Source: Ricordea florida
Lineage: Eukaryota > Cnidaria > Anthozoa > Corallimorpharia > Ricordeidae
Assembly: GCA_949710005.1 (NCBI GenBank)
Contig: OX453278.1
Location: forward strand, 8,873,097-8,937,096
Length of the DNA: 64,000 nucleotides
Direction: 5' to 3'
Shown: positions 7,410 to 18,972 of the stretch, piece after piece
Position numbering within the stretch: position 1 is the first letter of the stretch
Layout of the letters: each line of letters starts with the position of its first letter
The notes under the pieces: generated by a model
What the model was told of the DNA's origin: nothing
Databases searched by the model: none
What the model saw: the letters and a program-made list of their open reading frames with translations, nothing else
Made by a program: the position numbers and the translations under genes

Positions 7410-8337
7410 CAGTTGTTCAGTGTCTGAGGCCACATGTGCAACATTAAACGATCAACTGCACTGCGCTTTTCGTAAATCTGCAGGTAATTGCGGACAGTCT
7501 TATCCATTGTTTTTTTCTATGATTCTTTGATCACGATGCGTAAAGTTACGGCTTGAGTGACGAAACCGCGAGGTGCGAGAAACGCGGGCTCGTATTTGTG
7601 ATTGTGCTCATGCGTCTGGGCAGACAATCCGTTCATAAAGCCAAGCCAAAAGACAGACGGCTCGCAATCTATTTAAAGAATCGAAAATTGACCTTGAGAC
7701 AAAAGGATATTCCCTTTGGGATCGAGATATTTCCCACTTTAAGCTGTTACTAACTTAGGGACGGACCATTAGAAAAGTGATAAGGGGTGGGGGGTGGGGA
7801 ATTTTCAGCTTGCACGAATTTTTTTTTCGCTCACTGCTTGTGCAAGAATTTTTTTTCCAGGTGAACCCCTCTGCACGAATTTTTTTTCACTACGTGTGAA
7901 AAAGTCACAATTGGACCTTCCTTCTGCATGAATTTTTTTTTTACCTTCTTCTTTGCATGAATTTTTTTCTTGGCATTTTCCTTGCATGAATTTTTTTTTT
8001 CCCCACCCCCCCCCCCCCCTCTCGTCACTTTTCTAATGGTCCGTCCCTTAGAGTAAGAGAACGTGTACATCTTTTTCAATCGTGCATGCATTTCCTGAGC
8101 CAAAGTCACGAAAACTGCCCAGGAGTACCCAACGACGGTTTCGAAGAAAATCCACCGTACGTTGGGCTTGACATTACCTGAGTGTCGCTACGTCAATTTT
8201 GTTTAATATTTAACTTTCCTGGGAAAAAATACCCGCTCTTCATCCCTAGCAAGCAGGTGTTTGCGTTATCGGACTCCTAGCCAGCCCTCGATCGCGACTT
8301 TGGGGTCGTCAACAAGCGAGCAGGCTTTAAATAAATA
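7410..8337 (+). repeat. Segmental duplication copy 1, part 1 (matches 54,721-55,305)
   Basis: From CAGTGTCTGAGG onward the sequence runs parallel to 54,721 and following (for example GATCACGATGCGTAAAGTTACGG, shared by both). The only large difference is the MITE at 7,758. It belongs to the upstream region of the duplicated ABCC-type gene. Confidence 0.75.
7758..8047. mobile_element. PIF/Harbinger-type MITE, copy 1
   Basis: Inverted ends GGGACGGACCATTAGAAAAG / CTTTTCTAATGGTCCGTCCC, flanked by TTA on both sides (7,755-7,757 and 8,048-8,050). The paralogous site at about 55,014 reads CTTAGAG with no insertion, confirming a 3-bp TTA target duplication typical of PIF/Harbinger. The interior is a degenerate tandem array of about six TGCANGAATTTTTTT units plus G/C homopolymers. 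Confidence 0.85.
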
Positions 8338-8805
8338 AAGATCTTTATTGAAAACCATAATCTCAGACAAACGTGAGAAGTGTGCAATTCAATATTACTG
8401 AGATAAATTAATACTAATAAGACCAAGCTATACTATGCTATACTATAATACAATTAAAACACTCGGTACTAGAAAAAACAATAGCTACACAAAGCCAAAA
8501 AGGCACCTATTTATGAAGCAGCGCTTGAAGCGTTCAGATCTGACTTGTGGTAAAATAGTTATGGCCTCTTTCCCGAAGTGAACGTGTTTTCTGTGGGGGA
8601 AGTAGATCGTTCAGGCAATGATTTTGGCTTGTAACCTTACTCCATAATTTGGTATCCCTAATTCTTATTAGTTCCACAATAAATGGTCGCTTATTTGTAT
8701 AACCGTATTTGACTGCGCGCTTAATGAACTTATCTATCAGGGAAAGGTATTTCCCGTCATAGGCACAGGCCCAGACCTCAATGGCAGACGTAAACAGAGA
8801 CATAA
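8338..8805 (-). pseudogene. 5'-truncated LINE fragment (C-terminal RT region and 3' tail)
   Basis: The minus-strand frame 8,534-8,803 (89 codons and onward) resembles the C-terminus of CR1/L2-like LINE ORF2 proteins, with the texture IEVWACAYDGKYLSLIDKF then LNDLLPPQKTRSLR, as I know it from metazoan LINEs. The 3' end carries an AATAAAGATCTTTATTTATT tail at 8,330-8,350. The 5' part is cut off by repeat E. There is no catalytic domain in the fragment. Confidence 0.6.
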
Positions 8806-11738
8806 CTAGAAATACGACTCCCGCAAAAACCTCGCGAAGCTAGTTTTTGAAGAAGTCACAATGCCTTTAGCTATCATCCTTATCCCCATTACTATATTCG
8901 TTATGCTTTGTTTGGTACACAATTATTGACACCTTGTGCAAATGACATGATCAGTATACCGCTCAACACAGTGCTTAAAAAGTTAACTTCATTTAGCTCT
9001 TTCACTGCCACTGAGAAACATTATCTGTTATCCTTACACGGAATAAAGAGTTTATGAAGTATCACAATAATATCCACTTAAAACAAATTGAAAATAATTG
9101 TAAATCTTTTGCAAGTGAAATCTTGAAGAACTGATATTAGTGCTTGTGTTTACCACAGCGTAAAAACCTGTTTTTTTATTTTAGTTTTATTTTCTTAGTC
9201 TTTACTGCTTTCTCTGCATCATGTACATCATTTTTAAAAGCAATATATTCTTACACTGAGGATGAGTTGAATGCTCCAATTATTTTTTGTTTATGCTCTA
9301 TTGTTATCATTGCATGAGATTCATTGTAAGAAGAATCTTCTGATTAGATATTTTATTGTCTACTGCAGTCATTATTTCATTCCTAGGTAGCCACAATTGA
9401 GAGCATTATGAATAGTGCACGTTTCAATTTGTTTACTCTCTTCAGTTGGAATGGTACTCCCAGTGGTAGATAGAAAAATTCCTCAAAAGAGATGTCATAA
9501 CAACAGAAATTAGAGATACAATGTCATTACATAAAAAAAATTGGAGGTAAAATAATTGGATTCTACAAAAACTTTGAATAAAGGTTTCGTAATAGAGAGT
9601 GCCTACTGTATAGTATGTGGCTGTGTTTTTTTTAGGTTATCATAAAAACAATGTAAGAAAGAGTTATTGAAATCTTCATGTGTTGAAAAAAATGGCTGCA
9701 CTACATACTCCTGTAAAAAAATTAATGCAAAATCAACATCAAGCAGTCAATAGTATATACCACATGAAAGTTTAATTGTGCTGTTATAGAAACAGCCAAA
9801 ATATCCATACCCAACTAAAGAATAGTACATGATTTTGAATGTATGAAAATTTCAATTATAACAACTGCAGAAGAAAGATTTAATAGTATGGTATTTCATA
9901 AAAAAAGTCAAAGCAGCTGGAGGTATTGAACAGTAACCAATGACATATAGTAATGAGAAGCACTATTATTATATTATTATCAGTATCATTATTATTATTA
10001 TTAATTACTGGTATTGATATTTTTATTATTATTGTTTTATGTTTTTATGTTTTTCTTAATGTATATTGTTATGGGATGGAATTTATGTCCTTATCTGGGT
10101 AAAAGTATTGTTCCCCTACTACTACAAGCAATACAAAACTCTTCTTGATAGGCTTTCCATCAGAGGTGGTGGTAATCAAAACAGCTCTAAAGAATGTCAT
10201 TTCTTCTTTAAGGCTTAGAATCTAGTGCAGTCATTTGTCCATAAAGTTAGTGTGGAAAATCATGATTGAAAGCATTGGGCATTTATGAAACTTGAAACAA
10301 TTGTCCATATACAGCACACTTGCAATGAATATATGAGAAAGATGATAAAAGGTTTGGCATTACATACTTTAGTTTCTTCTTTATAGTTTTTCCATTGTAC
10401 AAGGTGAACTGTATGTTGTGGTTGTTATTAAATATTGGTATTTGATATTATAAAAATGAACAGCAGTAAGTAACAAAGTTAATATGTTATGTATAATTTT
10501 GCAAATTAGGGCTTAAATTAACTTTTCATTTGTGGGAAAAGGGCAGGGGTCCTAGATAGCAATTTTATCAAGGGCTCATAGAACTCTAGGGTAGAACTGA
10601 CCTATTGTAAAAAGGCTATGAAACTTGTCTGTCCCCACACACTATTACTGAAACCTTTCAATCAGAGAATACAGTACTTAGTGACGCTGGGTATCTATTC
10701 TGTTGAATATGCTTAACATAACTGCTAGATCAAGATGATTTACAATATTTTCACTGTTGCAATGATATCAGATCACATAGTTATAAATGATTGCTATCAC
10801 GACTGCAACTCTCTGTGTTGGGAATTTCTTCGCCAGTATATGTGTACAGCCACTTGTCCCAAACTGTACTACTCACATTTCTTTACTGTACTTATTCCCA
10901 TAGCCCACTCACATAGGAATGTTTACCGTGTGCGTGCACATGCCGGTACGCCGTGTACTGATTGGTCTAAACTCCACGCGTGTATTTTTCCCATGGTTTT
11001 GGTTTGAGTGAGTTAATAAAGCGTTGTTCTGGTTGAGTTGCACCCATCGTGGTTTTGTGCTTATATTTTCTTAAACTTTGGCGCTTCAAAATGGAAAGGC
11101 TATCGTTTTATTACGAAAAATACCTTCATACATTCTCTTGTAATCTGTTGCTAGTCTTCCGATTCCGTTTTTAGAATAATAGAATTATTTTCCAGAGACA
11201 TCTCTAATCGTTGAAGTCGTTCCTTAACTCGGTTTCCCTTCTAAGTCGTTTTGCTAAATTTAGTTCGCCAGTATATTTCGTTATGTAATCGTTCGCTCAT
11301 GTCCTGTATTTCTATCAATAACACATTCAATTTCAAAATTAACCTGGTTGAATTCCTGGTCCTTTTCCCTGCTGTTTCGTTTGCCTTTTTCTGGAGCGAG
11401 CAGTTGTTGTCTTTGCTGGGATGTCTGTTGTTATTCTCCCTGCCGTCGTATCTCTATCCCTGCTTTGAGTCGTGCTTTCCTTGTGTTGATTTTCACGATA
11501 TTCGAATTTAGAAACGATTCTTTCAATAATTTTTACTCGGCGACGATCTCGTGCTAATCTTTCTTGAATATCTCGGAGATCATCTTGCTGGGATGTACTT
11601 CCAGGACGAGTGAAATCGGTTCCCACAAAATTTGCATTACTTTCAAAAAGGCATCACCGAATTCCCAATGGCGGAAAGTCAGCAGTTCTCAAGTGCGCTA
11701 CTATTGCCAGGTAACCTGGCCTGCGAACGGACACCTTT

Positions 11739-11776
<38 letters not shown>

Positions 11777-11893
11777 TACATATATAAAAACTCTCGGCTC
11801 GATTTACTCGGGCTTGCGAGTCACGTGGTCTGACCGGAACCGACACGATTAGTAACCTCGCTACGCTCGGCCTTCGGCTTCGCTTCGCGAGGA
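8806..11893 (+). repeat. Repeat E, copy 1 (about 3.1 kb interspersed repeat)
   Basis: It starts at CTAGAAATACGACTCCCGC and ends in a GC palindrome (CTTCGCTTCGCGAGG). Copies with the same order occur at 47,879-50,801 (plus), 59,587-62,935 (minus) and 62,936-64,000 (minus). Short subterminal inverted motifs CCTCGCGAAG and CTTCGCGAGG lie at its two ends. Most of it is non-coding and AT-rich, with a (TA)n run near 11,739-11,772 before the terminal 110-bp module AAAACTCTCGGCTCG. It interrupts the segmental duplication. The class is not recognised; a non-autonomous DNA transposon is my best guess. Confidence 0.75.
11339..11641 (-). pseudogene. Exon-like open segment inside repeat E
   Basis: The minus-strand frame reads FTRPGSTSQQDDLRDIQERL followed by an Arg/Lys/Thr-rich tail. 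The same segment is kept in all repeat E copies (50,355-50,555 minus; 59,810-60,010 plus; 63,045-63,236 plus). In three copies RDRRR is followed by GTAAGT, a consensus splice donor, while copy 1 has lost that donor. I infer that repeat E descends from, or captured, a spliced gene. No family is recognised. Confidence 0.3.
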
Positions 11894-12289
11894 AATAAGG
11901 CTGTCAAGTAGTAAAGTTAACTCTCGTGATGAATATCCGCAAACCCTCAGAATATATAATCTAGAGCTAGCCTTAGTTATCATTTGATCAAAATGGGTAT
12001 CCCAGTTACATGGATACGCATTAAAAGTCACACCTAATAGTTTATGTTCGTTCCGGGAGGGGCTTTTAAGTCTTTCATCTAAGAATCATCTTCCAGGTCT
12101 TCTTTTAAGCGTCATTCGATTCTCTATAGCCCAGCGTTGGATGTTGTCAACTTCTGCTTGCGATTGATCAACTGCGCCAGATAGATCTGACAGAGACACT
12201 GAGGGTGATATCATTAAAGTACTTCACAAGAAGATTACTGCTTGGATTTGCAGCTGTAACGTCGTTCACCGTAATAGAGAATAAATTTG

Positions 12290-14136
12290 TCAAATTTTTT
12301 TAAATTTGTCACCTAGATAGCCAGAATAAAAAATTACTTTCTCAAAGGTTTGCCAGCGTGTTCGAGGAAACCATTCAGGATTGCCAGCCAGCGAAGAATT
12401 TCAATATACCATAGCCAGGCGCATTTGGTTGAAATTAACTTTATAACAATGGATTAAGAATTGCGTATCATGGACACTAAAAGCACGTTAATGGTTTTAT
12501 TTTTACATTTGACTGGAGAAGACTTTTGGAGCTCACTGTATTTTTATGTCCCAGGACGTAAGCAGTTTAATTAATTGCCTAAGAGACAACGTCACAGCCA
12601 AGAAAAACAAACAAGTCACTTTTTCTCAGCTGGGGACAGTGTTTTAATATTTCTTTTTACCAAGCCAGACGGTGAAGGAAAATCCGAGCCAGTAAATTAC
12701 CTAATGCTAATATTTCCCAGCCAGTGTAATTGCAGCCTGTCAAGCGGGTTTTCTGTAGAGTGGGTTCGTCGGGTACTCCTGACTGCCGTTTATGATCTCT
12801 TGTTATGGTTATCAGTACTGACTAAACACTGTTATTATGCAATTGGTTACACGCCACTGACTTTGCAGAAACAAAACAGATCATGTTACTCGGTATTGTT
12901 AATATTAAAAAAAGGGCACTTGAATGTTGAATATTTATTCAAATAAAACTCAAGGACGTTCAAACATTATTTGCTCATTTTTTCGACAATTTTCAATGAT
13001 ATTTTTATGGATGTAATTACTTATCATTACTGTATCTGTATACCACTTCTTTGATTCATTTTCATATTTTTTCCACCTTTGAATACAAACACGGATAACA
13101 GCAAAATGAATAAACCCAGGAGCTATTTTTGACTTGCTCACCACATCTGTGAAAGCTCTCTTTTGATTGGGTCTTTGAACTATGGAGGTATAATTTGTGG
13201 TTGTTGAATTGGTACCCCTAAGTGGTGGAAAGGAATTTGGGACATGCACATCAAAATTTTTCGACGAGTAAGTTTCTCACTTTTATAGGGTAGTAGCCTC
13301 CAGGGCCATTTAGCTCTAACCGCATATGTTATTTTGTGCAGTTGAAGCATCGATGAAATCTAATCTCGACGCAATACTTTATAACTTCTGTTACTGAAAT
13401 ATCCTAAACGACGCGATTACAGCAAGCATTATTAAACACACATTTATATGGACATACATGTAGTCTTCGCAAAACGTACCCGTTTAATTGCGTATTTAAC
13501 GCTTCTTTGGGCTCATCTCCGGTGTAATATAATTTATTCACACACCTGACGTAAAACAAACGACACAAAGCATTCTTAACAATGTACCTAACCCTAACTA
13601 ACAAAGAAAAGGAATAAATTATATTACACCGGAGATGACCGCTTCTTTGGCTATGGGACAGACCATTAGAAAAGTGATGGGGGGGGGGGAGGGGGGGTGA
13701 ACCTCTCTGCCCGATTTTTTTTTACTACGTGTGAAAAAGTCACAATTGGACCTTCCTTCTGCATGAGTAATGGTCCGTCCCTAAGCGCGCCGTCACTGAC
13801 CCACTCTTTATGGGCTGTTTCTTAATTTATTATTTACCCTTAGCACGAACCTGTTTTTGATTATTTACGAACAATTTGAAAGTACCAAAAATTATATATG
13901 AATAATAAACAAGTGCTCACTAGCTGATATGTAAGGCCTTACTTTTTCGTAAACCTGATATGTATATCATATGAAATATCATATATCATGCATATCATAC
14001 GGCGGAACTGGTAAATAAGTGATTTTATGTAAAAAAATTCATCAAACAAATTATTTAAAAATCACGCTGTTACCTAAAACCATTACTTCATGTCATAAAG
14101 TTACTCAGACAGGTTGTAAATCTATTGTTCTAATTA
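12290..14136 (+). repeat. Segmental duplication copy 1, part 2 (matches 55,300-57,480)
   Basis: It runs parallel to 55,300-57,480, including GGAGAAGACTTTTGGAGCTCA and TAACTTCTGTTNCTGAAATAT, with point and indel differences. It ends abruptly at 14,136: copy 2 continues as TATAAAGTTTACTTGG, whose counterpart in copy 1 lies at 41,735. The DNA from 14,137 to about 41,734 is therefore extra in copy 1. Confidence 0.75.
13655..13781. mobile_element. PIF/Harbinger-type MITE, copy 2 (internally deleted)
   Basis: It has the same inverted ends as the copy at 7,758 and a shortened interior. The right flank is TAA (13,782-13,784) and the left flank TAT. The empty paralogous site at about 57,283 reads GGCTAAGTGCG, so the duplicated target was TAA. 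Confidence 0.8.
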
Positions 14137-14207
14137 AGGTGCCAGGCTCCCGGATCGTGGGCACGATCGAAAAGCACAAGAGCGAGAGCACAAATCGGTG
14201 GGAGTCC
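14137..14207 (+). repeat. Left arm of host inverted repeat surrounding element B
   Basis: This arm (GCCAGGCTCCCGGATCGTGG, then CGTGGGCACGA and AATCGGTGGGAGTCC) is an imperfect inverted match to 31,529-31,607. The TTCCC target duplication lies between arm and element on both sides. The virus therefore appears to sit in the centre of a host foldback sequence. Confidence 0.6.
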
Positions 14208-14212
14208 TTCCC
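14208..14212 (+). repeat. Target-site duplication TTCCC, left
   Basis: TTCCC directly abuts the AG at the start of the left terminal repeat and recurs directly after the CT ending the right repeat (31,524-31,528). Confidence 0.75.
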
Positions 14213-14410
14213 AGTAGTGGCAAATGGGGGATTCTGGGCCAATGGGTGTGGTCACTTGAATTTTTTGCCTCAAAATGGTTTTATGTAAATTAGTGTGTAA
14301 AAGTTGTATATTGTGGGGGGTGGGGTGAGTAATATTTTTGCTAATGTGGCTGGTTGGTATTAAAAATTGAAAGTTGGGTTTGGGTGAGGTAGGGATTGGG
14401 CATATCTTGG
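14213..14410 (+). repeat. Left terminal inverted repeat, 198 bp
   Basis: It begins AGTAGTGGCAAATGGGGG and ends CATATCTTGG. By eye every base matches the reverse complement of 31,326-31,523. The adjacent gene starts only 18 bp inside, so the repeat probably contains its promoter. Confidence 0.92.
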
Positions 14411-14428
14411 AAAAAAGAGAGAACAAAG

Positions 14429-14979
14429 ATGACTGGTATTAATAAATTTAATATTTCTGAGTTTATTTATTACAATAAGAATCGTTTACGCATTTATGAT
14501 TTTATAGAGGAAATCAAGTCAGATTTACTACAAATTCTTTTAAGATTTCGTGGGTATATTGAGGATATTCGTTTTGAGTTTAAGATTAATGGTTTGGCAA
14601 GTAGTCTATACAGTTTATATATGGAAAGGACTTTGAGATTGGAAAGTTGTCTACTGATGAGATTGTTAAGAAGGTATGTGGGCTTGCTGATGAGGAGCAT
14701 AATCTGTATTTGTATCTATATTTAGGCCATGATGGCCCTGTTGAGAAATTTTATTCTCCTAATGATTTAGGAATCGATTACTTGGAAGTTACTATATGTA
14801 AAAACATTCACGATGAGCTATTGTATGAGTCTAATAGGAGAATACACAAGAGGTATTTCTACAATGATTTGTTGGAAGAGTTAATGCCTATGGCGTGGCA
14901 TCCAACTAGGATACTTGAATGGTGTCTTGATGAAGAGGAGTTGGAGTATTTGAAAGAGCGTTGGGGGATAGATTGGTGA
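14429..14979 (+). pseudogene. Terminal-motif protein paralog (AWHPxR..DWC type), frameshifted
   Basis: Element B's member of the three-paralog family. The N-terminal part (14,429 to about 14,625) carries NRLRIYDFIEEIKSDLL. The C-terminal part (14,647-14,979, other frame) carries HKRYFYNDLLEEL, AWHPTRILEWCLDEEE and KERWG. The frame changes near 14,620-14,630, so the copy is broken. It faces inward from the left TIR and is followed 17 nt later by a hairpin. Function unknown. Confidence 0.75.
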
Positions 14980-14995
14980 TAGTACAATATACACA

Positions 14996-15020
14996 TTTGT
15001 AACGCGAATCACGTTACAAA
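14996..15020. terminator. Left subterminal hairpin
   Basis: TTTGTAACG and CGTTACAAA pair perfectly around a 7-nt loop, 17 nt after the stop of the left terminal gene. The same sequence, inverted, follows the right terminal gene at 30,762-30,790. Confidence 0.6.
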
Positions 15021-15095
15021 AGTGAAAAATGGAATAGGGTTGTGGGTAGGTTAGTGATTGATTTAAGGCTTAGTCTATATTAAGCTAATGGTATT

Positions 15096-18000
15096 ATGGA
15101 GAACTTACCAGTGAAAGAGCTGAGAGAAATAGCTAAAAAAGCTGGAGTACAGGGTTATGGTAGATTTAGAAAGGCTGAATTACTCGAGGTGTTAGCTGAT
15201 GTTCAGCCTGAGAACTTAACAGTGAGCGTACTAAAAATCATAGCCAAGAAACTTGGTACAAAAGGATATGCCAAGATGCGTAAAACAGAACTTATCAATG
15301 TTCTTGGATCTACACAAGCATCTGAGGCTAATATTCCAATTCCTGGGCCAATTAGACCTACAACAGCAAAAACATCTCGTGCTTCAAACAGGAAAGTCAT
15401 TGATTTGGCTAGGAATGAAATTAAGAAGTTTACGGATTGGATCCTATCATACATCCCAGACTCAACTAAGAGGGCTGTGAGAAAAAGACTAAGAGATCTT
15501 AATAGGAAGGTAGCTAGTATCGCTGAAGAGCCACCTGATTACTTTATTCCTGAAAGACATCAAACGGCCCTGAAAGGGTTTTTGAAGACATATATAGTAA
15601 AGGGTAGAAGTGGCTATGATCCATCTTCATTCCTGAAGAAGGCTAGGTCACAGTTCTATGTATTAGTGCGTAAACAAAGGAAGCCACTCAAATCAAAGTG
15701 TATATTCACATGTGGCTTTACAAGGAGGGATAATCAGAATAATAGTGTTATTGAGCGGAGTGAAGGTCACTTTCATTCACATATGGAGACAGTAACAGCT
15801 TCAACAAACACATTTACTATGTTCGATAGCATAACAGCTAGGCTTATTGAGTTGGTCCATAAATATGAGAATGAGCGCTCTGGATGGGTATTTGACCATG
15901 TTGTGGACCTTCGTATACATATAAACCCATTTAGTCCCTTTTCTGGAAGTTCATATATTCCACTATCACCCAAATTGGCTGCTAAGAAGGCAATAATAAA
16001 TGTTAAGAATGAGAAAGATCAAGAGTGCTTCAAATGGGCAATAACATCTGCTGTGTTCCCAAGGGAGGATCATCCTGAGAGATTGAATAAGGAGATGAGA
16101 GAGAACTCAGAGAAGCTAGATTGGTCAGGAATAGAGTTCCCAGTGTCAGCGCTTGCCACGAATCAGGTGGACAAGTTTGAAAGGCAGAACTCATATGGAG
16201 TTAATATTCTTGGATATGAGAATGGCGAGCCAACTTTAATAAGGCGTAGTAGTAAATCAGGGGTGCCAAAGATAAACCTGCTTTTTATATCAAATGATGA
16301 AACCAATCACTTTTGTTGGATTAAGAACATGTCAAGATTATGTAGTCATAATAAACATAAGGAGGCTAGTTTTTACTGTGATAATTGCCTAAATTCATTT
16401 CGGTCAAAGAAATCACTAGACACGCATATCATACTGTCTAAACAACGAAGCAGTGAAAGTACAAATGCCTATGGATGAGGACGGTAATCCAAAGTACATC
16501 ACTTTCAAAAATCGTAACAGGAAGATGCAAGTCCCATTCGTGGTTTATGCGGATTTCGAGTGCTTTACTGAGAAGATGGACACTTGTTCACCGGACGGTA
16601 AGGAGAGTTTCACGAACCAATACCAAATGCACAAGCCATCAGGGTTCTGTTATCTTATTAAGTGTTTTGATGATGAGGTATTTGAACCCAAGCTCGTTAT
16701 GCGCACAGCCAACTCATCTGAGGATGATATACCCCAAATGTTTCAGGAAAGCTTAGAGGGGGACATTAAGGAGATCTATAACCAATTCAAGTCTGAGAAG
16801 AGTATTATAATGAGTATGAGTGATCACAGTAAACATAATAATGCCACTCATTGTCATATTTGCGAGGGTGAATTAGGTGATGACAAGGTGATAGATCACT
16901 GTCATATTACAGGTAGGTACAGAGGAGCAGCCCATAGTAAATGCAATCTGGAATTCAAGGTCCCCAAGTTCTTTCCGGTAATATTCCACAACTTGTCCGG
17001 ATATGACAGTCACTTGTTCATCAAGAAGCTTGGAGTATCAGAGGGTAAGATAAACTGTATTCCCCTCAACGATGAGAAATACATCTCATTCACAAAGGAT
17101 ATTGTGGTGGATACCTTCAAGAAGGATGAAAAGGAGGTTCAGATTAAACGTCAAATTAGATTCATAGACAGTTATAGATTCATGTCAAGTGGTCTAGCCA
17201 GTTTGGTGGATAACCTACCAAGAGAGTCTCTGGAAAATCTTTATAGTTACTATGAAGGAGAAAACCTTGACTTATTGTCTAGAAAGGGTGTATTCCCGTA
17301 CGATTGGTTCGATTGCTTTGACAAGCTACAAGTGACTAGTCTCCCACACAAGGATGAATTCTACTCGAAGCTTTATGATGTTGATATATCGGAGGAGGAT
17401 TACCAACATGCTGAAAACGTGTGGGAAACATTTGGTATGGAAACCTTTAGGGATTATCATGACTTATATCTTAAAACGGATGTACTCTTATTAGCTGATG
17501 TCTTCGAGAACTTCAGAGGCGTCTGTATGAGCAATTATAAGCTGGATCCTGCATGGTACTACACTGCACCTGGATTGGCCTGGGATGCTACATTGAAAAT
17601 AACTAAGGTGGAATTGGAACTATTGAGAGATCCTGATATGCTTATTATGATTGAGAATGGCATCAGAGGTGGGATCTCAATGATTTCAAATAGGCATGGG
17701 AAAGCTAACAACCCATACATGAAGGAGTATGATTCAGCCTTACCTACAAAATACATCACATATTTGGACGCGAATGGGCTATATGGCCACGCAATGACTA
17801 AGGCTTTACCAACTCACGGGTTTGAGTGGATGAATGATCAAGAATTATCAAACTGGAGGGATCATCCATGCATAATGGAAGTGGATTTGGAATACCCACA
17901 TCAGCTACACGATTTACACAATGATTATCCCTTAGCCCCAGAGAGGCTGAATATAGAAGGGGTAGACAAGTTAATTCCAAACCTGATGGATAAAACAAAG

Positions 18001-18972
18001 TATATATTACACCATGAAGCACTGAAACAGTACTTGTCTCTAGGATTAAAATTAACCAAGGTACACAGAGGTATCACATTCGAGGAATCAGAGTGGCTAA
18101 GGCCTTACATTGACTTGAATACTAGTTTGAGGGCTAAAGCGGAGAATGACTTTGAGAAGGATTTCTTTAAACTAATTAACAACTCAGTATTCGGTAAGAC
18201 CATGGAGAACATCAGGAAGAGAGTGGACATTCAGTTGGTTACGAATGAGAAGCAAGCGCGTAAGTTGATTGTAAAGCCAAACTTCCACCATAGGAACATC
18301 TTTTGCGAGAAATTGGCTGCGTTTCATATGAAGAAAACCAAACTGCTCTTTGATAAACCCATTTACTTAGGCTTATCCATTCCGGACTTGAGCAAAACAA
18401 CAATGTACGATTTTCATTACAACTAAATAAAGCCCAAGTATGGAGAGAAAGCTAAGTTGTTATTCACAGATACGGATTCCCTAGCCTATGAGATACAGAC
18501 TGATGACTTCTACAAAGATATAAGCCTAGATGTGAGGGAAAAGTTCGATACCAGCAACTATCCCAAGGACCATTCATCAGGCATTGAAACAGGAGTGAAC
18601 AAGAAAGTTGGAGGTATGTTCAAGGATGAAGCTGGTGGTGAACAGATTACGGAATTTGTGGGTCTAAGGGCTAAGCTATATGCCTTCAAAACGGATAAAC
18701 AGAAAGAAGTTAAGAAGTGTAAGGGTGTGAATAAGGCAGTTGTGAGTAAAAGTATAAGTTTTGAAGATTACAAGACTTGCCTTTTCAGTGGCCAATCTCA
18801 GAGGAGAAAGATGAACACTATAAGGAGTCATAAGCATGAAATCTACACTGAAACAGTTAATAAGGTTGCATTATCACACGAGGACGATAAACGTGTGATA
18901 ATGGAGGATGGGGTAAATACCTATGCACATGGTCACTTCAGAACACTATCAGGTGGCAGTTCGGTATCCTGA
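15096..18972 (+). pseudogene. polB: Family B DNA polymerase with N-terminal SAP-like repeats and HNH-like zinc motif, broken
   Basis: About 1,290 codons in three open pieces. Two SAP/Rho-N-like repeats (ELREIAKKAGVQGYGRFRKA and a second copy) start the protein. A C2H2-like finger follows near 16,340-16,425. Exonuclease motif I is YADFE (16,546), then a CHIC...DHCH HNH/endonuclease VII-like insert (16,855-16,950), NLSGYDSH (exo II), YLKTDVLLLADVF (exo III), YLDANGLYG (motif A), KLINNSVFG (motif B) and DTDS (motif C, 18,469-18,480). The layout is that of protein-primed polymerases of polintons. The frame shifts near 16,430 and a TAA interrupts at 18,424-18,426, between motifs B and C. The 3' end overlaps the integrase gene on the opposite strand by about 40 nt. 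Confidence 0.9.

Noticed and set aside
10735-11007. A 90-codon plus-strand ORF in repeat E
   Set aside because: It is not conserved in the other repeat E copies and has no recognisable domain.
14207-14212. A 6-bp target duplication as described for classical Polintons
   Set aside because: CTTCCC at the left does not equal TTCCCA at the right; only five bases (TTCCC) match with AG...CT ends.
14130-14426. ORFs running through the element B terminal repeats on the outer strand
   Set aside because: They are produced by the TIR sequence, have no homology and cross the insertion junction.
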